64,000 nt of DNA, taken from Polaribacter sp. Q13 (lineage in GTDB: Bacteria > Bacteroidota > Bacteroidia > Flavobacteriales > Flavobacteriaceae). Shown piece by piece: positions 34,286 through 43,465 of the stretch. Position 1 is the first letter of the stretch. Each line of letters begins with the position of its first letter. The translations under genes and the position numbers were made by a program. Where the stretch lies: contig NZ_CP074436.1 of the NCBI RefSeq assembly GCF_016858305.2, positions 640,001-704,000 of the forward strand. The letters are read 5' to 3'. The notes beneath the pieces were generated by a model that did not search any database, had not been told where the DNA came from, and worked only from the letters and a program-made list of their open reading frames with translations.

Positions 34286-35473
34286 ATGCAAAAACAATTA
34301 CTATTTATTTTATCGTTCTTAATTTTTATTTCTTGCAGTAGTGTTAAAAGTACACAAGAAGCTATTAATAATGGAAATTATGATGGAGCTATAAATATAG
34401 CTTTAGAAAACTTAAAGAAAAATAAGACTAAAAAAGGAAATCAGCCTTATGTTATTATGTTAGAACAAGCTTTTGTAAAAGCAAATTCTAAAGATTTAGC
34501 AAAAATTAATTTTTTAAAGAAAGATAATAATCCAGAAAGTCTAGAAACAATTTTCGGACTTTATGCGAATTTAAAAAATAGACAAGAAAACATAAAACCC
34601 TTATTACCTATAGCAATTTTGGAAGAAGGTAGAGATGCTGATTTTAAATTTGTTAATTATGATAATGAAATTATAGCAACAAAAAATCAATTATCGGATC
34701 ATTTATATGAAAAAGCAAAAGTACTTTTTAATAGCAATGCTAAATTAGATTATAGAACTGCTTATTCTGAATTAGAATATTTAGAAAAAATAAATCCTAA
34801 TTACAAAGATGTGCGTAATTTAATGGAAATTGCACATCAAAACGGATTAGATTTTGTGATTGTTTCTATGAAAAATGAAACCGAAAAGATCATTCCTAAG
34901 AAGTTAGAAGAAGATTTATTAAACTTTGATACGTATGGTTTAAATGATTTTTGGACTGTTTATCATGGAAGAAAAAGCAGACAAATAACTTATGATTTTA
35001 GTTTAGAGTTAAATCTTAGAAATATAACAGTTTCTCCGGAACAGGTTAAGGAAAAAGAAATTATCAAAGAAAGTCAAGTTAAAGATGGTTTAAAATTTCT
35101 TTTAGACGAAAAGGGAAAGAATGTTTTAGATAGTGAAGGTAATAACGTTGAGGTTGATAAAATGGTAAATATTCGTTGTTATTTATATCAATTTACGCAA
35201 TTAAAAACTGCAAAAGTTGTTGGGCAAGTAAAATATGTAGATTTAATTTCTCGTCAAGTAATAGAAACGTATCCTATAGAAAGCGAGTTTATTTTTGAAC
35301 ACATTTATGCCAATTATAAAGGTGATAAAAGAGCTTTAGATAAATCTTATTTAGATTTAGTGGTCTTAAAAGTAGTACCTTTTCCTTCCAATGAGCAAAT
35401 GGTGTATGACACCGGAGAAGATTTAAAAGAAAGACTAAAATATATTATTACTAGTAATAACTTTAGAAATTAA
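34286..35473 (+). CDS. Hypothetical lipoprotein with helical repeats, 395 aa
   Basis: I do not recognise the family. The signal peptide ends in lipobox ISCS (Cys17). The first half has helical, TPR-like features (AINNGNYDGAINIALENLKKN; LDYRTAYSELEYLEKINPNYKDVRNLM). The second half is strand-rich with DFVIVSMKNET and KVVPFPSNEQMVYDTG. It is likely anchored to the inner leaflet of the outer membrane. It is monocistronic, divergent from the ars-type operon, and ends at a shared terminator. Confidence 0.72.
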   Translation: MQKQLLFILSFLIFISCSSVKSTQEAINNGNYDGAINIALENLKKNKTKKGNQPYVIMLEQAFVKANSKDLAKINFLKKDNNPESLETIFGLYANLKNRQENIKPLLPIAILEEGRDADFKFVNYDNEIIATKNQLSDHLYEKAKVLFNSNAKLDYRTAYSELEYLEKINPNYKDVRNLMEIAHQNGLDFVIVSMKNETEKIIPKKLEEDLLNFDTYGLNDFWTVYHGRKSRQITYDFSLELNLRNITVSPEQVKEKEIIKESQVKDGLKFLLDEKGKNVLDSEGNNVEVDKMVNIRCYLYQFTQLKTAKVVGQVKYVDLISRQVIETYPIESEFIFEHIYANYKGDKRALDKSYLDLVVLKVVPFPSNEQMVYDTGEDLKERLKYIITSNNFRN

Positions 35474-35505
35474 AAAAAGCCTCACAAATTATTGTGAGGC
35501 TTTTT
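35474..35505. terminator. Bidirectional terminator
   Basis: AAAAAGCCTCACAA (35474-35487) pairs with TTGTGAGGCTTTTT (35492-35505); it serves the convergent lipoprotein genes on both sides. Confidence 0.88.
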
Positions 35506-35522
35506 ATATTAAAAAAGAAAAT

Positions 35523-36308
35523 TTATTTCTTAATATAGTTTTCTGGAATAGCAAAGTCTTTTCTAAAACCTTCCACAAAGTGAATGTTGGTTATTTTTGC
35601 ACTTCCAATTTTTTTAGATAAACCATTATCTAAAGTCCATTCATAATACCCCCAATTTGAGGCAAACGGAATACCATCAATTAATTTATAATCTTCGTAT
35701 TTAATGGCGTGAGGATCTGCTTCTGCAGCTGCTTTTGTTTTACCAGAAGTAACAATGTATGCAACATGCTCTAAAAGATGTGTCTTTTTATTAGTATATA
35801 CAATATACCAATCATCTGGTGCATCACCAATATTTGCTTCGAAAGTTAACTTTGCCGTATCAAAATTTTGGGTAGCTTCTTTTGTTTTAAAATCGTTATT
35901 CCATTTGGTTCCTTGGTCACTAAGTTTATAAGGGTATAAGAAAAAGTAGCTCCAAGTATATGCATGAAAACGAACCCCAGGATTGTCTTTTAAACTAGGT
36001 GAAACAAAAATATTTTCTTTGTTTACATAAATTTCATCACCATTTTTATAGGTAATTTTAGCAATGTCTGAAGTGGTTGAAACAGTAACTGTTGCATCAA
36101 AAATTTCATTTCCGCCAAATTCAATTACAGCATCAAATTGAACAGCTTCTTTTGTTAAAAAAGTGTCCTTTTCATGAGCTATTTCTATTTTTTGAGCAAA
36201 TGTTTTCTCTACGGGTTTCTCTTCAATTTGTTTTTTTACTTCTGGCGCTTTTTTACAGCTTACAACAAGCAATAAACTTGCAAATACTGTAATAATTGTT
36301 TTTTTCAT
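35523..36308 (-). CDS. DUF6503-like lipoprotein
   Basis: A 261-residue lipoprotein with lipobox VVSC (Cys18), resembling the DUF6503 family; this family assignment is from memory. A charged linker (EVKKQIEEKPVEK) follows, then a strand-rich domain with SYFFLYPYKLSDQGTKW, WYIVYTNKKTHLLEHVAYIV and IDGIPFASNWGYYEW. Such folds are lipid-carrier-like in general appearance (LolA-like), but that is inference. It is convergent with the preceding lipoprotein gene and shares its terminator. Confidence 0.7.
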   Translation of the reverse strand: MKKTIITVFASLLLVVSCKKAPEVKKQIEEKPVEKTFAQKIEIAHEKDTFLTKEAVQFDAVIEFGGNEIFDATVTVSTTSDIAKITYKNGDEIYVNKENIFVSPSLKDNPGVRFHAYTWSYFFLYPYKLSDQGTKWNNDFKTKEATQNFDTAKLTFEANIGDAPDDWYIVYTNKKTHLLEHVAYIVTSGKTKAAAEADPHAIKYEDYKLIDGIPFASNWGYYEWTLDNGLSKKIGSAKITNIHFVEGFRKDFAIPENYIKK

Positions 36309-36421
36309 GTGATGGGTTTAAATAAGTATTAATTGATTCTAATTTGATGTAATCGATTAAAAAATAGAAACCTTACATTTTTTTTGAAAGAAAATTAAAT
36401 AACTATTCGAGAACTTAATTT

Positions 36422-37288
36422 TTATTCTTTGGCTCCATATTTTTTTGCAGTTTCTATCCAAAGTTCTGCAATGCCTTTTGTGTCTGCACCTAAACCTCTA
36501 GATAAATGTAATGCCACTCCCATAATTAAAACACAAGCTTTATGTACTTGCTCAAGTGTTTGTAAATTCCCAAAAGATTCTTGGGCTTTTAGTAGTAATA
36601 AATCGTTGTGTTTCTGAGCAAATTCAATAGGATTTTCTATAGGATCTGTTATTTCGGGAATCATTAAAGAATCTATCCAATTTTCACCTATTCTTTCAGC
36701 TAAGAGTTCTGGAAGTTCGTTGCCCATTTCACTCCATACCGCCAATGTTTTTGTATCGCCAGAGGCGGATAAACCACTTTCTAATAACAATTCAAAAGCA
36801 ATGTCTGCAATATTTTGCATCACGGTTAAATAAGCGTCTTGTGCCTTTTCAAAAGGAGCTGCTCCTTGACCTTTTAAATAATCACCAACACTCATTTTTG
36901 GTAAATCTAACACTTCTGCACAGTCTGTTAAACAAGGAAATTGTTTTCCTTCATAAATATAATCTGCTTTGTCAAATTGTATTTGTCTTCCTAAAGGGTA
37001 TAATCTACAAGCTAAAGGACGACCTTGGTGTACACTGCACCCAAAATTATCTACATATTGGCTACACGCTAATTGTCCTTTTTTATCAGGTTTACCATTA
37101 AAAGTTAATCTTATACCACCAAAATCTGTATATAAATCTCTAAATTCTTTCGGACTGATTTTTTTCTCTTTACTAAAAGATAACAATTCCCAAGGGTTTA
37201 ACATAACAGCTTTTCCAAAACAACAGCTACCAGATCTAGAGCAGGTGAGTGGTAATATACTTTTAGAACTTAGTTTGGTTGTTTGCAT
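36422..37288 (-). CDS. YkgJ-family cysteine cluster protein
   Basis: A 288-residue protein with the CxxxxxCC cluster of the YkgJ/UPF0153 family: Cys16, Cys22 and Cys23 in LTCSRSGSCCFG, followed by ACSQYVDNFGCSVHQGRPLACRLYPLGRQ and a final CLTDC. These cysteines are presumed to bind zinc or an iron-sulfur cluster. The C-terminal 150 residues are helical without a known domain. It stands alone, and its function is unknown. Confidence 0.85.
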   Translation of the reverse strand: MQTTKLSSKSILPLTCSRSGSCCFGKAVMLNPWELLSFSKEKKISPKEFRDLYTDFGGIRLTFNGKPDKKGQLACSQYVDNFGCSVHQGRPLACRLYPLGRQIQFDKADYIYEGKQFPCLTDCAEVLDLPKMSVGDYLKGQGAAPFEKAQDAYLTVMQNIADIAFELLLESGLSASGDTKTLAVWSEMGNELPELLAERIGENWIDSLMIPEITDPIENPIEFAQKHNDLLLLKAQESFGNLQTLEQVHKACVLIMGVALHLSRGLGADTKGIAELWIETAKKYGAKE

Positions 37289-37441
37289 TGTATAGGAATT
37301 GTTTGTAATAATTGAATTATATGCGGATTATAACTGCGCTATAATGCAGCTGTAATTACGTTGTTATTGTATTGTTTTTTTATGCCAAATAAAAATTGAC
37401 AAAGTATGGTTGGGTGATTTTATCTAAAATATTAAAAGAAT

Positions 37442-38635
37442 TTAATATTCCATAAGCGTTTTAAACTTACTATTTAAATTGTAAATATTTAAATTATCGT
37501 CAAACGTAACCTGAACAGCTAAAAGCTTTGCTTCTAGTTCAAAAATTTTAGTATCAATTTTATTTTTATCTCCAATTTCTTTACTTTTTTCTAAGACTTT
37601 TTTTAAGGCGGATTGATAGGTGGTAAAGATGGAAATATATTCTTTACTTAAAGATTCAATTTCATCTCTTATAAATTTAGCTTGATTTAATGCATAGTTA
37701 GGAAATATCAAGTTTTTATTTGTTAAGTGATTATTATAATCCAATGGTTTAGCATTAATTATTTTATCTACTCGTTGTTGCACAATACTCTTTGTGTAAT
37801 ATTTATTAATTACGTTTGTTAACGATAATTTCTTGTCTTTTTCAGAAATTTCGTTCGGATTTAATGTGTTAGAACGTTCTGTAGTATATTGTGTTAAAAG
37901 TAAAACCAAACCTTCTTTTCTAATGTCTAAATTATTAAGGTTTTGTTCAAATTCTGTTTGCGACCTTGCCAAACCTTCATAATGTTCTAAGTAAACTTTT
38001 AAAGATTTTTTTAATTCAACAACGTCATCAATAGAAACATCGTTACCATTAAGTGCATTTGCCATGACTAAATTTACCACAGACTTTATAGAACTAACTA
38101 CAGGAATAGCACTTGTTATTTTTTCAGCTAACGGAGAGTTGATTATGTTATTTACAAAAAGTAGAAATTTCTTTTTTTTAACTCCATTAATTTTTCTGTT
38201 CCCTTTTATGATTTCTTGCTCTATAATTTTTGTGATTTCAATAGACAAAGAAAAACCTAAGTCTGAATTTTCAGGATTATTTAAACTAGAAATTTGAGTT
38301 AGATAATCACTCGTTGCATCCAATTGTTTAATAGCGTTTAAACTAGCGTTTGATGCAAAAACAAACTCGGTTGTATTTATTATTTTTTTTCTTCGTTGCT
38401 CTAATTGATTTTTAAGACCAAAAAGTTCTGCATCAGAAAACTTTTGTATGATTTGGTTATTAGACCTCATTAATTCTTCAAAGTTTTTAACTTTAAAAAC
38501 TATAGTGTCTAGTTTTTCTTTGGTTTTTAAAAGCTCGAAATAATTTTTATAAAGTACGTTTAAGGAGTCTCTTTTTGTTTGTCCGGTTACAATTGAAGTA
38601 GAAATAATGACAATAATTATTAGTAGTTTTTTCAT
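37442..38635 (-). CDS. Exported coiled-coil protein of unknown function, 397 aa
   Basis: I do not recognise a family. The signal peptide covers residues 1-18 (IIVIISTSIVTGQT). The mature protein is almost wholly helical and rich in Lys, Glu and Asn, with coiled-coil-like stretches at about 45-90, 205-250 and 320-385. A small hydrophobic patch (NSPLAEKITSAIPVVSSIKSVVNLVMA, interrupted) lies near 165-190 and could be a membrane-interacting hairpin. It is probably periplasmic. No neighbour gives a hint to its role. Confidence 0.6.
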   Translation of the reverse strand: MKKLLIIIVIISTSIVTGQTKRDSLNVLYKNYFELLKTKEKLDTIVFKVKNFEELMRSNNQIIQKFSDAELFGLKNQLEQRRKKIINTTEFVFASNASLNAIKQLDATSDYLTQISSLNNPENSDLGFSLSIEITKIIEQEIIKGNRKINGVKKKKFLLFVNNIINSPLAEKITSAIPVVSSIKSVVNLVMANALNGNDVSIDDVVELKKSLKVYLEHYEGLARSQTEFEQNLNNLDIRKEGLVLLLTQYTTERSNTLNPNEISEKDKKLSLTNVINKYYTKSIVQQRVDKIINAKPLDYNNHLTNKNLIFPNYALNQAKFIRDEIESLSKEYISIFTTYQSALKKVLEKSKEIGDKNKIDTKIFELEAKLLAVQVTFDDNLNIYNLNSKFKTLMEY

Positions 38636-38824
38636 AAGATATATAATGATTGGTCTTAAATACTTTAAAACGTAAACCTGAATAAAAGATATGTATTTAT
38701 AATTATTATTTGAAGGTAGCTAAATTAGTTTTTTTGAATTAATAAATCAATAAGAAAAAAAAGGTTTTTAAGTTTGATAAAAATATGATGATAACTTTAA
38801 ATAATTACGTTTAAAATGAATCCT

Positions 38825-38858
38825 AAAAAAGTAACCCCAATCGAGTTTGATTGAGGTT
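38825..38858 (-). terminator. Terminator after the SDR gene
   Basis: On the minus strand AACCTCAATC and GATTGGGGTT pair with one mismatch (38833-38858), followed by AC and six Ts. It closes the Crp-HbpS-propeller-SDR cluster. Confidence 0.7.
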
Positions 38859-38895
38859 TTTAAAGTCTTTAAGGTAATTTTTAATGAAACTATTT

Positions 38896-39615
38896 TTATG
38901 GATTTGTAGACCATAAAGCAGCGCCTTTTAACATTGCTCTTCTTGGTAATTTTAAACCAGCAACAATTAATTCTGCAAAATCTTCTGGTTGTAAAACGCT
39001 ATCTTTAGAGTTTTCGTTCACCATACCTAATTCTATCGTCATTTCAGATTCTATAGTACTTGGCGTAAGTGTACACACTCTAATATTGTTTTTACGTACT
39101 TCTTTCATTAAAGATTCCGACATACCAATAACTGCAAATTTAGAAGCAGAATAAGCAGAAATATTCGGATTTCCGTTTAAACCTGCGGTTGACGAAACAT
39201 TAAAAATATCACCTTCATTTTTAGCTATTAAATGTGGTAAAACCTCTTTGGTAACATGGTACATTCCTAATACGTTGGTTTGTATAATTTGAGTCCATTC
39301 ACTTACTTCCATATCATTAAATGAACCGATTGAAGCAATACCTGCATTATTCACTAAAATATCTACAGTGCCTAAGGTGTCTATAATATTTTTAATACTA
39401 CTTTTCACTTCCTCATAATTGCCTACATCAAAGACTGAATAGATTGCTTTAACGCCAAAAGCTTCTAATTCGGCAACCGTTTCTTTTAATACTTTTTCAT
39501 TTCTACCTGTAATAGCAATATCAATACCTTCTTTAGCAAATGCGAGCGCAGTTGCTTTTCCTAATCCTCTTCCACCACCAGTAATAATGGCTTTTTTATT
39601 CTTTAAATTGTTCAT
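38896..39615 (-). CDS. Short-chain dehydrogenase/reductase
   Basis: A 239-residue classical SDR. The NAD(P) loop GGGRGLG is at 13-19, NNAG at 89-92, and the catalytic Ser141/142, Tyr155 and Lys159 (NVSSTAG, YSASK) are intact. It resembles 3-oxoacyl-ACP reductases, but so do many SDRs; the substrate is open. It starts 14 bases after the propeller/Dabb gene, forming an operon with it and, further upstream, the HbpS-like and Crp-like genes. Confidence 0.9.
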   Translation of the reverse strand: MNNLKNKKAIITGGGRGLGKATALAFAKEGIDIAITGRNEKVLKETVAELEAFGVKAIYSVFDVGNYEEVKSSIKNIIDTLGTVDILVNNAGIASIGSFNDMEVSEWTQIIQTNVLGMYHVTKEVLPHLIAKNEGDIFNVSSTAGLNGNPNISAYSASKFAVIGMSESLMKEVRKNNIRVCTLTPSTIESEMTIELGMVNENSKDSVLQPEDFAELIVAGLKLPRRAMLKGAALWSTNP

Positions 39616-39629
39616 TATTTTCTGAGGTA

Positions 39630-41159
39630 TTATTTAATTGAAGTCCAATAATCTGTTACCAAAACATCTGCTATTATGGGACCAATCTTACTAACCAAAT
39701 CTAAATGTGCTTTATGAAATAAGTAAACTTCTCTTCCGTGTTCATTCTTAAAAGTGATGGTAAAAGTATGTGTAAATCCTTTGCTAGCTCCTTCTTCACT
39801 ATCATTTATTCCCCATTCGATTGCTGCAATTTCTGGGATTTCATTTTTTAAATTTAGAAATGCTTTTTCTGCTTCAACAATTTGTTGCGCTCTAGCATCT
39901 GCTTTATATTTTAGATTTACAATGTGCCTTAAAACCTTTCCTTTTCTATCAATTTTAGGAGAAATCTTATAAGATACTACCTTATTAAAATCGAATCGGT
40001 TAGAACCTGCAATTAGAAAATTATCACCGCCTATATTATGAGATTTTAAGCCATAATAGATTGTAAAACCAGTTTCTAAATAATTTATCGGACTTAATAT
40101 TCCTTCTTCGTTTAATTTTAATAACTGAATACTAGCATCGTCTCTTGTACCAACAGCTAATACTGCTTCGTTATTGTCTGTTGAAACAACTTCAATTCTT
40201 GTTTGTCCTTGTAGTTTTGTGGTTTCATCATCTTTTAAAACAAAATGCGGAACTAAAGCTCCTTTTTTATCAACTTTAAAAACACTAACACCATCGCCAT
40301 GGTAAATAAAATCTTTCTTTTTAATAAATTTTGGTGCATATCCATAATATTTATGATGTCTGTGCCCTACAACCACATATTTATTTTCACCTAAAGTAAC
40401 TCCAGTAACAGGGTATGCACCGGTTAAATATCTATCGGTATTATTATCACTAATATTGTTTACATTTTTAAATTTTCCACTTTCGTAAACTCTAAAACTA
40501 CTTACACCATTATCTTGAAATCCGCCAGTATATAAAAAGGTTCTTCCTTTAACAACATGTGTAAACATTCCAATAATTCCATCTGTGTGAATCTTTTCAT
40601 CATCTTTCATAGATTGCACATGGGTAAGTTTTCCGTCATTTTCTATTTTAAAAGAACTTAAACCAGGATCTTCTTCTAAACCACCAACAAAAAGGTAAGA
40701 TGCTTTTTTCATGTGAATTACTTGCAATGTAATAGCAGTACCAAGGTGCATTTTATCAGTGTCTTCAATTAAAGAAACGCGTTCTAATGAGCCATTGTCT
40801 AGAATTTTAAAAGACTCAATCACATTTCCGTGCTTGTTTGCAACAAATAAAAAGTCAGTACCATTAATATTATCAGCAACCATACCCCTTGCAGGTCCTT
40901 TTTTTAGGTGTAATTCGTGGTTGCTAATTGGTGTAAGTACTCCTTCTTTATCTAAACTGTATACATCAACACTTCCGGCACCTCCGGCAAAAACATAGGG
41001 CGTACCATTTTTTTGATAACTAGTAACAGAAACCGTGTTTTTTCCAGAAATATTTTTGAAGTCTTTTCTGTAAAGCATTAAATCATCAGCAACTTGAGCG
41101 AAACCAATTTGTGATAAAAATATAAGCGTAATTAATATATAATTTTTTATGATTTTCAT
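39630..41159 (-). CDS. Secreted beta-propeller protein fused to a Dabb domain
   Basis: A 509-residue exported protein. The signal peptide ends near residue 21 (IGFAQV). Residues about 30-395 are repeated strand motifs (FAGGAGSVDVYSLDKEGVL; FVANKHGNVIESFKIL; FVGGLEEDPGLSSFKI; YTGGFQDNGVSSFRV), each ending with a lactonase-like SF-hydrophobic pattern: a seven-bladed propeller like 6-phosphogluconolactonases. The last 100 residues (HIVNLKYKADARAQQ to the end) match the stress-responsive alpha/beta-barrel (Dabb) family. This fusion is unusual to me. It lies between the HbpS-like and SDR genes on the same strand. Confidence 0.78.
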   Translation of the reverse strand: MKIIKNYILITLIFLSQIGFAQVADDLMLYRKDFKNISGKNTVSVTSYQKNGTPYVFAGGAGSVDVYSLDKEGVLTPISNHELHLKKGPARGMVADNINGTDFLFVANKHGNVIESFKILDNGSLERVSLIEDTDKMHLGTAITLQVIHMKKASYLFVGGLEEDPGLSSFKIENDGKLTHVQSMKDDEKIHTDGIIGMFTHVVKGRTFLYTGGFQDNGVSSFRVYESGKFKNVNNISDNNTDRYLTGAYPVTGVTLGENKYVVVGHRHHKYYGYAPKFIKKKDFIYHGDGVSVFKVDKKGALVPHFVLKDDETTKLQGQTRIEVVSTDNNEAVLAVGTRDDASIQLLKLNEEGILSPINYLETGFTIYYGLKSHNIGGDNFLIAGSNRFDFNKVVSYKISPKIDRKGKVLRHIVNLKYKADARAQQIVEAEKAFLNLKNEIPEIAAIEWGINDSEEGASKGFTHTFTITFKNEHGREVYLFHKAHLDLVSKIGPIIADVLVTDYWTSIK

Positions 41160-41187
41160 AATTTTAGTTTTATTTGTTATTGATAAA

Positions 41188-41676
41188 TTATTCTATAATT
41201 GATGCTGCTCCTGCAATAGCAATAGCTCTGTCTTGTTCTATGGTTCCTCCACTAACACCAATGGCACCAATAATTTTACCCTCTTTATTTTTGATAGGAA
41301 CTCCACCCGGAAACGTCATTAAGCCACCGTTAGAATGTTCTATATTGTAAATAATTCCTCCAGGTTGCGTTAATTCTCCTAATTTACCTGTATCGATGTT
41401 AAAATAACGAGCTGTTTTTGCTTTTTTGATGGCTACATCAATACTCCCTAAAAAAGATTCATCCATTCGTATAAATGCTTTTAGATTAGCGCCAGCATCA
41501 ACCACAGCAATATTAACTAACACATTAGAATCTTCGGCACTTTTCTTTGCTGCTAATAGGGTTTGAAACGCTTCATCGTGCGAAATGTCATTTGTTATTT
41601 GGGCTTGAACTGAATTTGATATTACAATAAATACGATTGCAATAAGATAAAATTTTACTGGTTTTAAAAACTTCAT
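41188..41676 (-). CDS. Secreted GlcG/HbpS-like heme-binding protein
   Basis: From ATG 41676 the protein has 162 residues. A signal peptide (about 1-24) ends VQAQ, followed by a GlcG/HbpS domain: VVDAGANLKAFIRMD, KKAKTARYFN, GGVPIKNKEGKIIGAIGVSGG and a final DRAIAIAGAASI. Family members bind heme or corrinoids and assist redox sensing; export fits HbpS. An ATG eight codons upstream (41700) would only lengthen the signal. It follows the Crp-like regulator with a gap of 55-79 bases and precedes the propeller/Dabb gene. Confidence 0.88.
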   Translation of the reverse strand: MKFLKPVKFYLIAIVFIVISNSVQAQITNDISHDEAFQTLLAAKKSAEDSNVLVNIAVVDAGANLKAFIRMDESFLGSIDVAIKKAKTARYFNIDTGKLGELTQPGGIIYNIEHSNGGLMTFPGGVPIKNKEGKIIGAIGVSGGTIEQDRAIAIAGAASIIE

Positions 41677-41755
41677 AAGTCTATTTATAATTAGTTTCAC
41701 AAAAATTATAAATTGTAATGATAAAATAGTTGAACAAGTTCAACTTCCCATAAAA

Positions 41756-42328
41756 TTATGTATTCTTTTTTATTTTACTTAAAAATTCATGTGTTATTCC
41801 TAAGTAACTAGCAACTTGTTTGTCTGTAAGTTTGGTAACAATGTTTGGATACGTGGTTGTAAAATGTAAGTAGCGTTCTTTGGCCGTTTGAGAGTTGTTT
41901 CTAATTAAACGACGTTGCCACGCAACAATGGCTTTTTGAGACATGATTCTAAATAATTTCTCTACAACGGGCACGGATTCATACAGCGAAAGTTTATCTT
42001 CTATGTTAATTAATAAGACTTTACTGTCTTCTAAAGCTTGCATATTTAAATCTGATGGTTTTTGATTTAGAAAGCTATCAATATCCATTAACCACCAATC
42101 TTTAGCTGCAAAGTATAAGGTGTTTTCGTTGCCTTTTTTATCAATTGTAAAAACTCTAAAACAACCTTCTAATACAAAACCTTCAAACTTACAAACGCTA
42201 CCTTGAGTTAATAAAAACTCTTTTTTCTGAATTGTCTTTGGTTTAAAAAAATGGCAGATACTTTCTAAATCCGAATTAGAAATTTGAATATTTTTCTGTA
42301 AGTTCTTTTTAAGTAAATCGTAGATCAT
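41756..42328 (-). CDS. Crp/Fnr-family transcription regulator
   Basis: A 190-residue regulator with an N-terminal cyclic-nucleotide-type sensor domain (about 25-120: KEFLLTQGSVCKFEGFVLEGCFRVF; LYFAAKDWWLMD) and a compact C-terminal helix-turn-helix (LTDKQVASYLGITHEFLSKIKK). There is no iron-sulfur cysteine pattern, so it is closer to the Bacteroidota Crp subfamily than to FNR. It is upstream of the HbpS-like gene in the same direction and is the obvious candidate regulator of the cluster. The ligand is unknown. Confidence 0.9.
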   Translation of the reverse strand: MIYDLLKKNLQKNIQISNSDLESICHFFKPKTIQKKEFLLTQGSVCKFEGFVLEGCFRVFTIDKKGNENTLYFAAKDWWLMDIDSFLNQKPSDLNMQALEDSKVLLINIEDKLSLYESVPVVEKLFRIMSQKAIVAWQRRLIRNNSQTAKERYLHFTTTYPNIVTKLTDKQVASYLGITHEFLSKIKKNT

Positions 42329-42448
42329 TAAATTTAATACTTCTAGATGAGCAATAATACGACTTCTATTTTAATCACAAAATAATAGTAATTGTAACTA
42401 ATCGTAAATTACTATTCTGGTTAAAATTGATACAAAAAATGAGTGGTT

Positions 42449-43447
42449 TTAATTCACTTTGATCCTTTCCCATAATTCTGATAACAACTTTTTAACGTCT
42501 CGTTTTTCCTTAGGTTCTTCTATGAAAAACGGAATTCCGTTTACGTCAATTTCAATTTTGTACTTAAAAACAAAATTCTCTGCATTTGGTTTCATACTTA
42601 AAGCACCGAAACGTAAATCATTAAAATATAGAATATCATCTTTTTTGTTGATTGTATACCAACCTTTAGAAATGGTAATCATCCGTTGTACTTTAGGTTG
42701 AAGAACCAAATCACCTAACAGCTCATGATTTTTTGGATAGCTAGAAAAAACAATCGGGTTTTTATCAAAAAAAGAAGAATGTCCAATTAAATACTCATTT
42801 TCTGTTTCTACATTGGCAGTCCATAAAATGGTGTTTAAAGGTGTTGGTTTTGTTTCAATTTCTTTATACTGAATGTTCTGTGCAGCCAATTCTTGGGTAA
42901 ATGTTTGATAAGAAACTCCTTTTAAAACCAATGTAAGTACTAAATAAGAACTACTGATAATAAGCCCTATATTGTTGTAAAACCTTCTTTTCTTAGACTC
43001 TTTTTTTTGTCGCATTGCTAAAACTAAAAAGACTAAAAAAGGTACAGTATATAAAGGATCTACCACAAAAACATTTTTAAAAGCCAATCGAATATCTAAA
43101 GGCCAAAAAAGTTGCGTTCCCCAAGTGGTTTGTGCGTCTAAAATAGGGTGCGTTATAAACGCCCAAAAGAATAGCCAAGACCAATCTTTAACATTTTTAT
43201 ATTTTTCATATCGCGTGACGATAAAAGCAAAAATAGGAGCAAAGAGCACCGAGAAAAAGATAGAATGTGTAAAGCCTCTATGCATTTCTAAAGCGGTTAC
43301 TTTATCAGCAAAAAAATTAGCAAAAATATCTAAATCAGGAATTGTACCAGCAATGGCACCGTATAACATGGCTTTATTACCAATTTTTCTTCCTAAAACA
43401 GCTTCTCCAACTGCAGCTCCTAAAACTATCTGTGTTAATGAATCCAA
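42449..43447 (-). CDS. YdjM-like membrane metal-dependent hydrolase
   Basis: A 332-residue membrane protein of the DUF457 (YdjM) family. The signature MDSLTQIVLGAAVGEAVLGRKIGNKA opens the protein, with His and Asp residues (GTIPDLDI, EMHRGFTHS, THPILDA) that suggest a metal site. Four to five helices lie in the first 200 residues; the last 130 are soluble. The substrate is unknown; members are called hydrolases by homology only. It is upstream of a divergent region, 18 bases after the extended-SDR gene on the same strand. Confidence 0.85.
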   Translation of the reverse strand: MDSLTQIVLGAAVGEAVLGRKIGNKAMLYGAIAGTIPDLDIFANFFADKVTALEMHRGFTHSIFFSVLFAPIFAFIVTRYEKYKNVKDWSWLFFWAFITHPILDAQTTWGTQLFWPLDIRLAFKNVFVVDPLYTVPFLVFLVLAMRQKKESKKRRFYNNIGLIISSSYLVLTLVLKGVSYQTFTQELAAQNIQYKEIETKPTPLNTILWTANVETENEYLIGHSSFFDKNPIVFSSYPKNHELLGDLVLQPKVQRMITISKGWYTINKKDDILYFNDLRFGALSMKPNAENFVFKYKIEIDVNGIPFFIEEPKEKRDVKKLLSELWERIKVN

Positions 43448-43465
43448 CTTTTATTGTGATTATAA

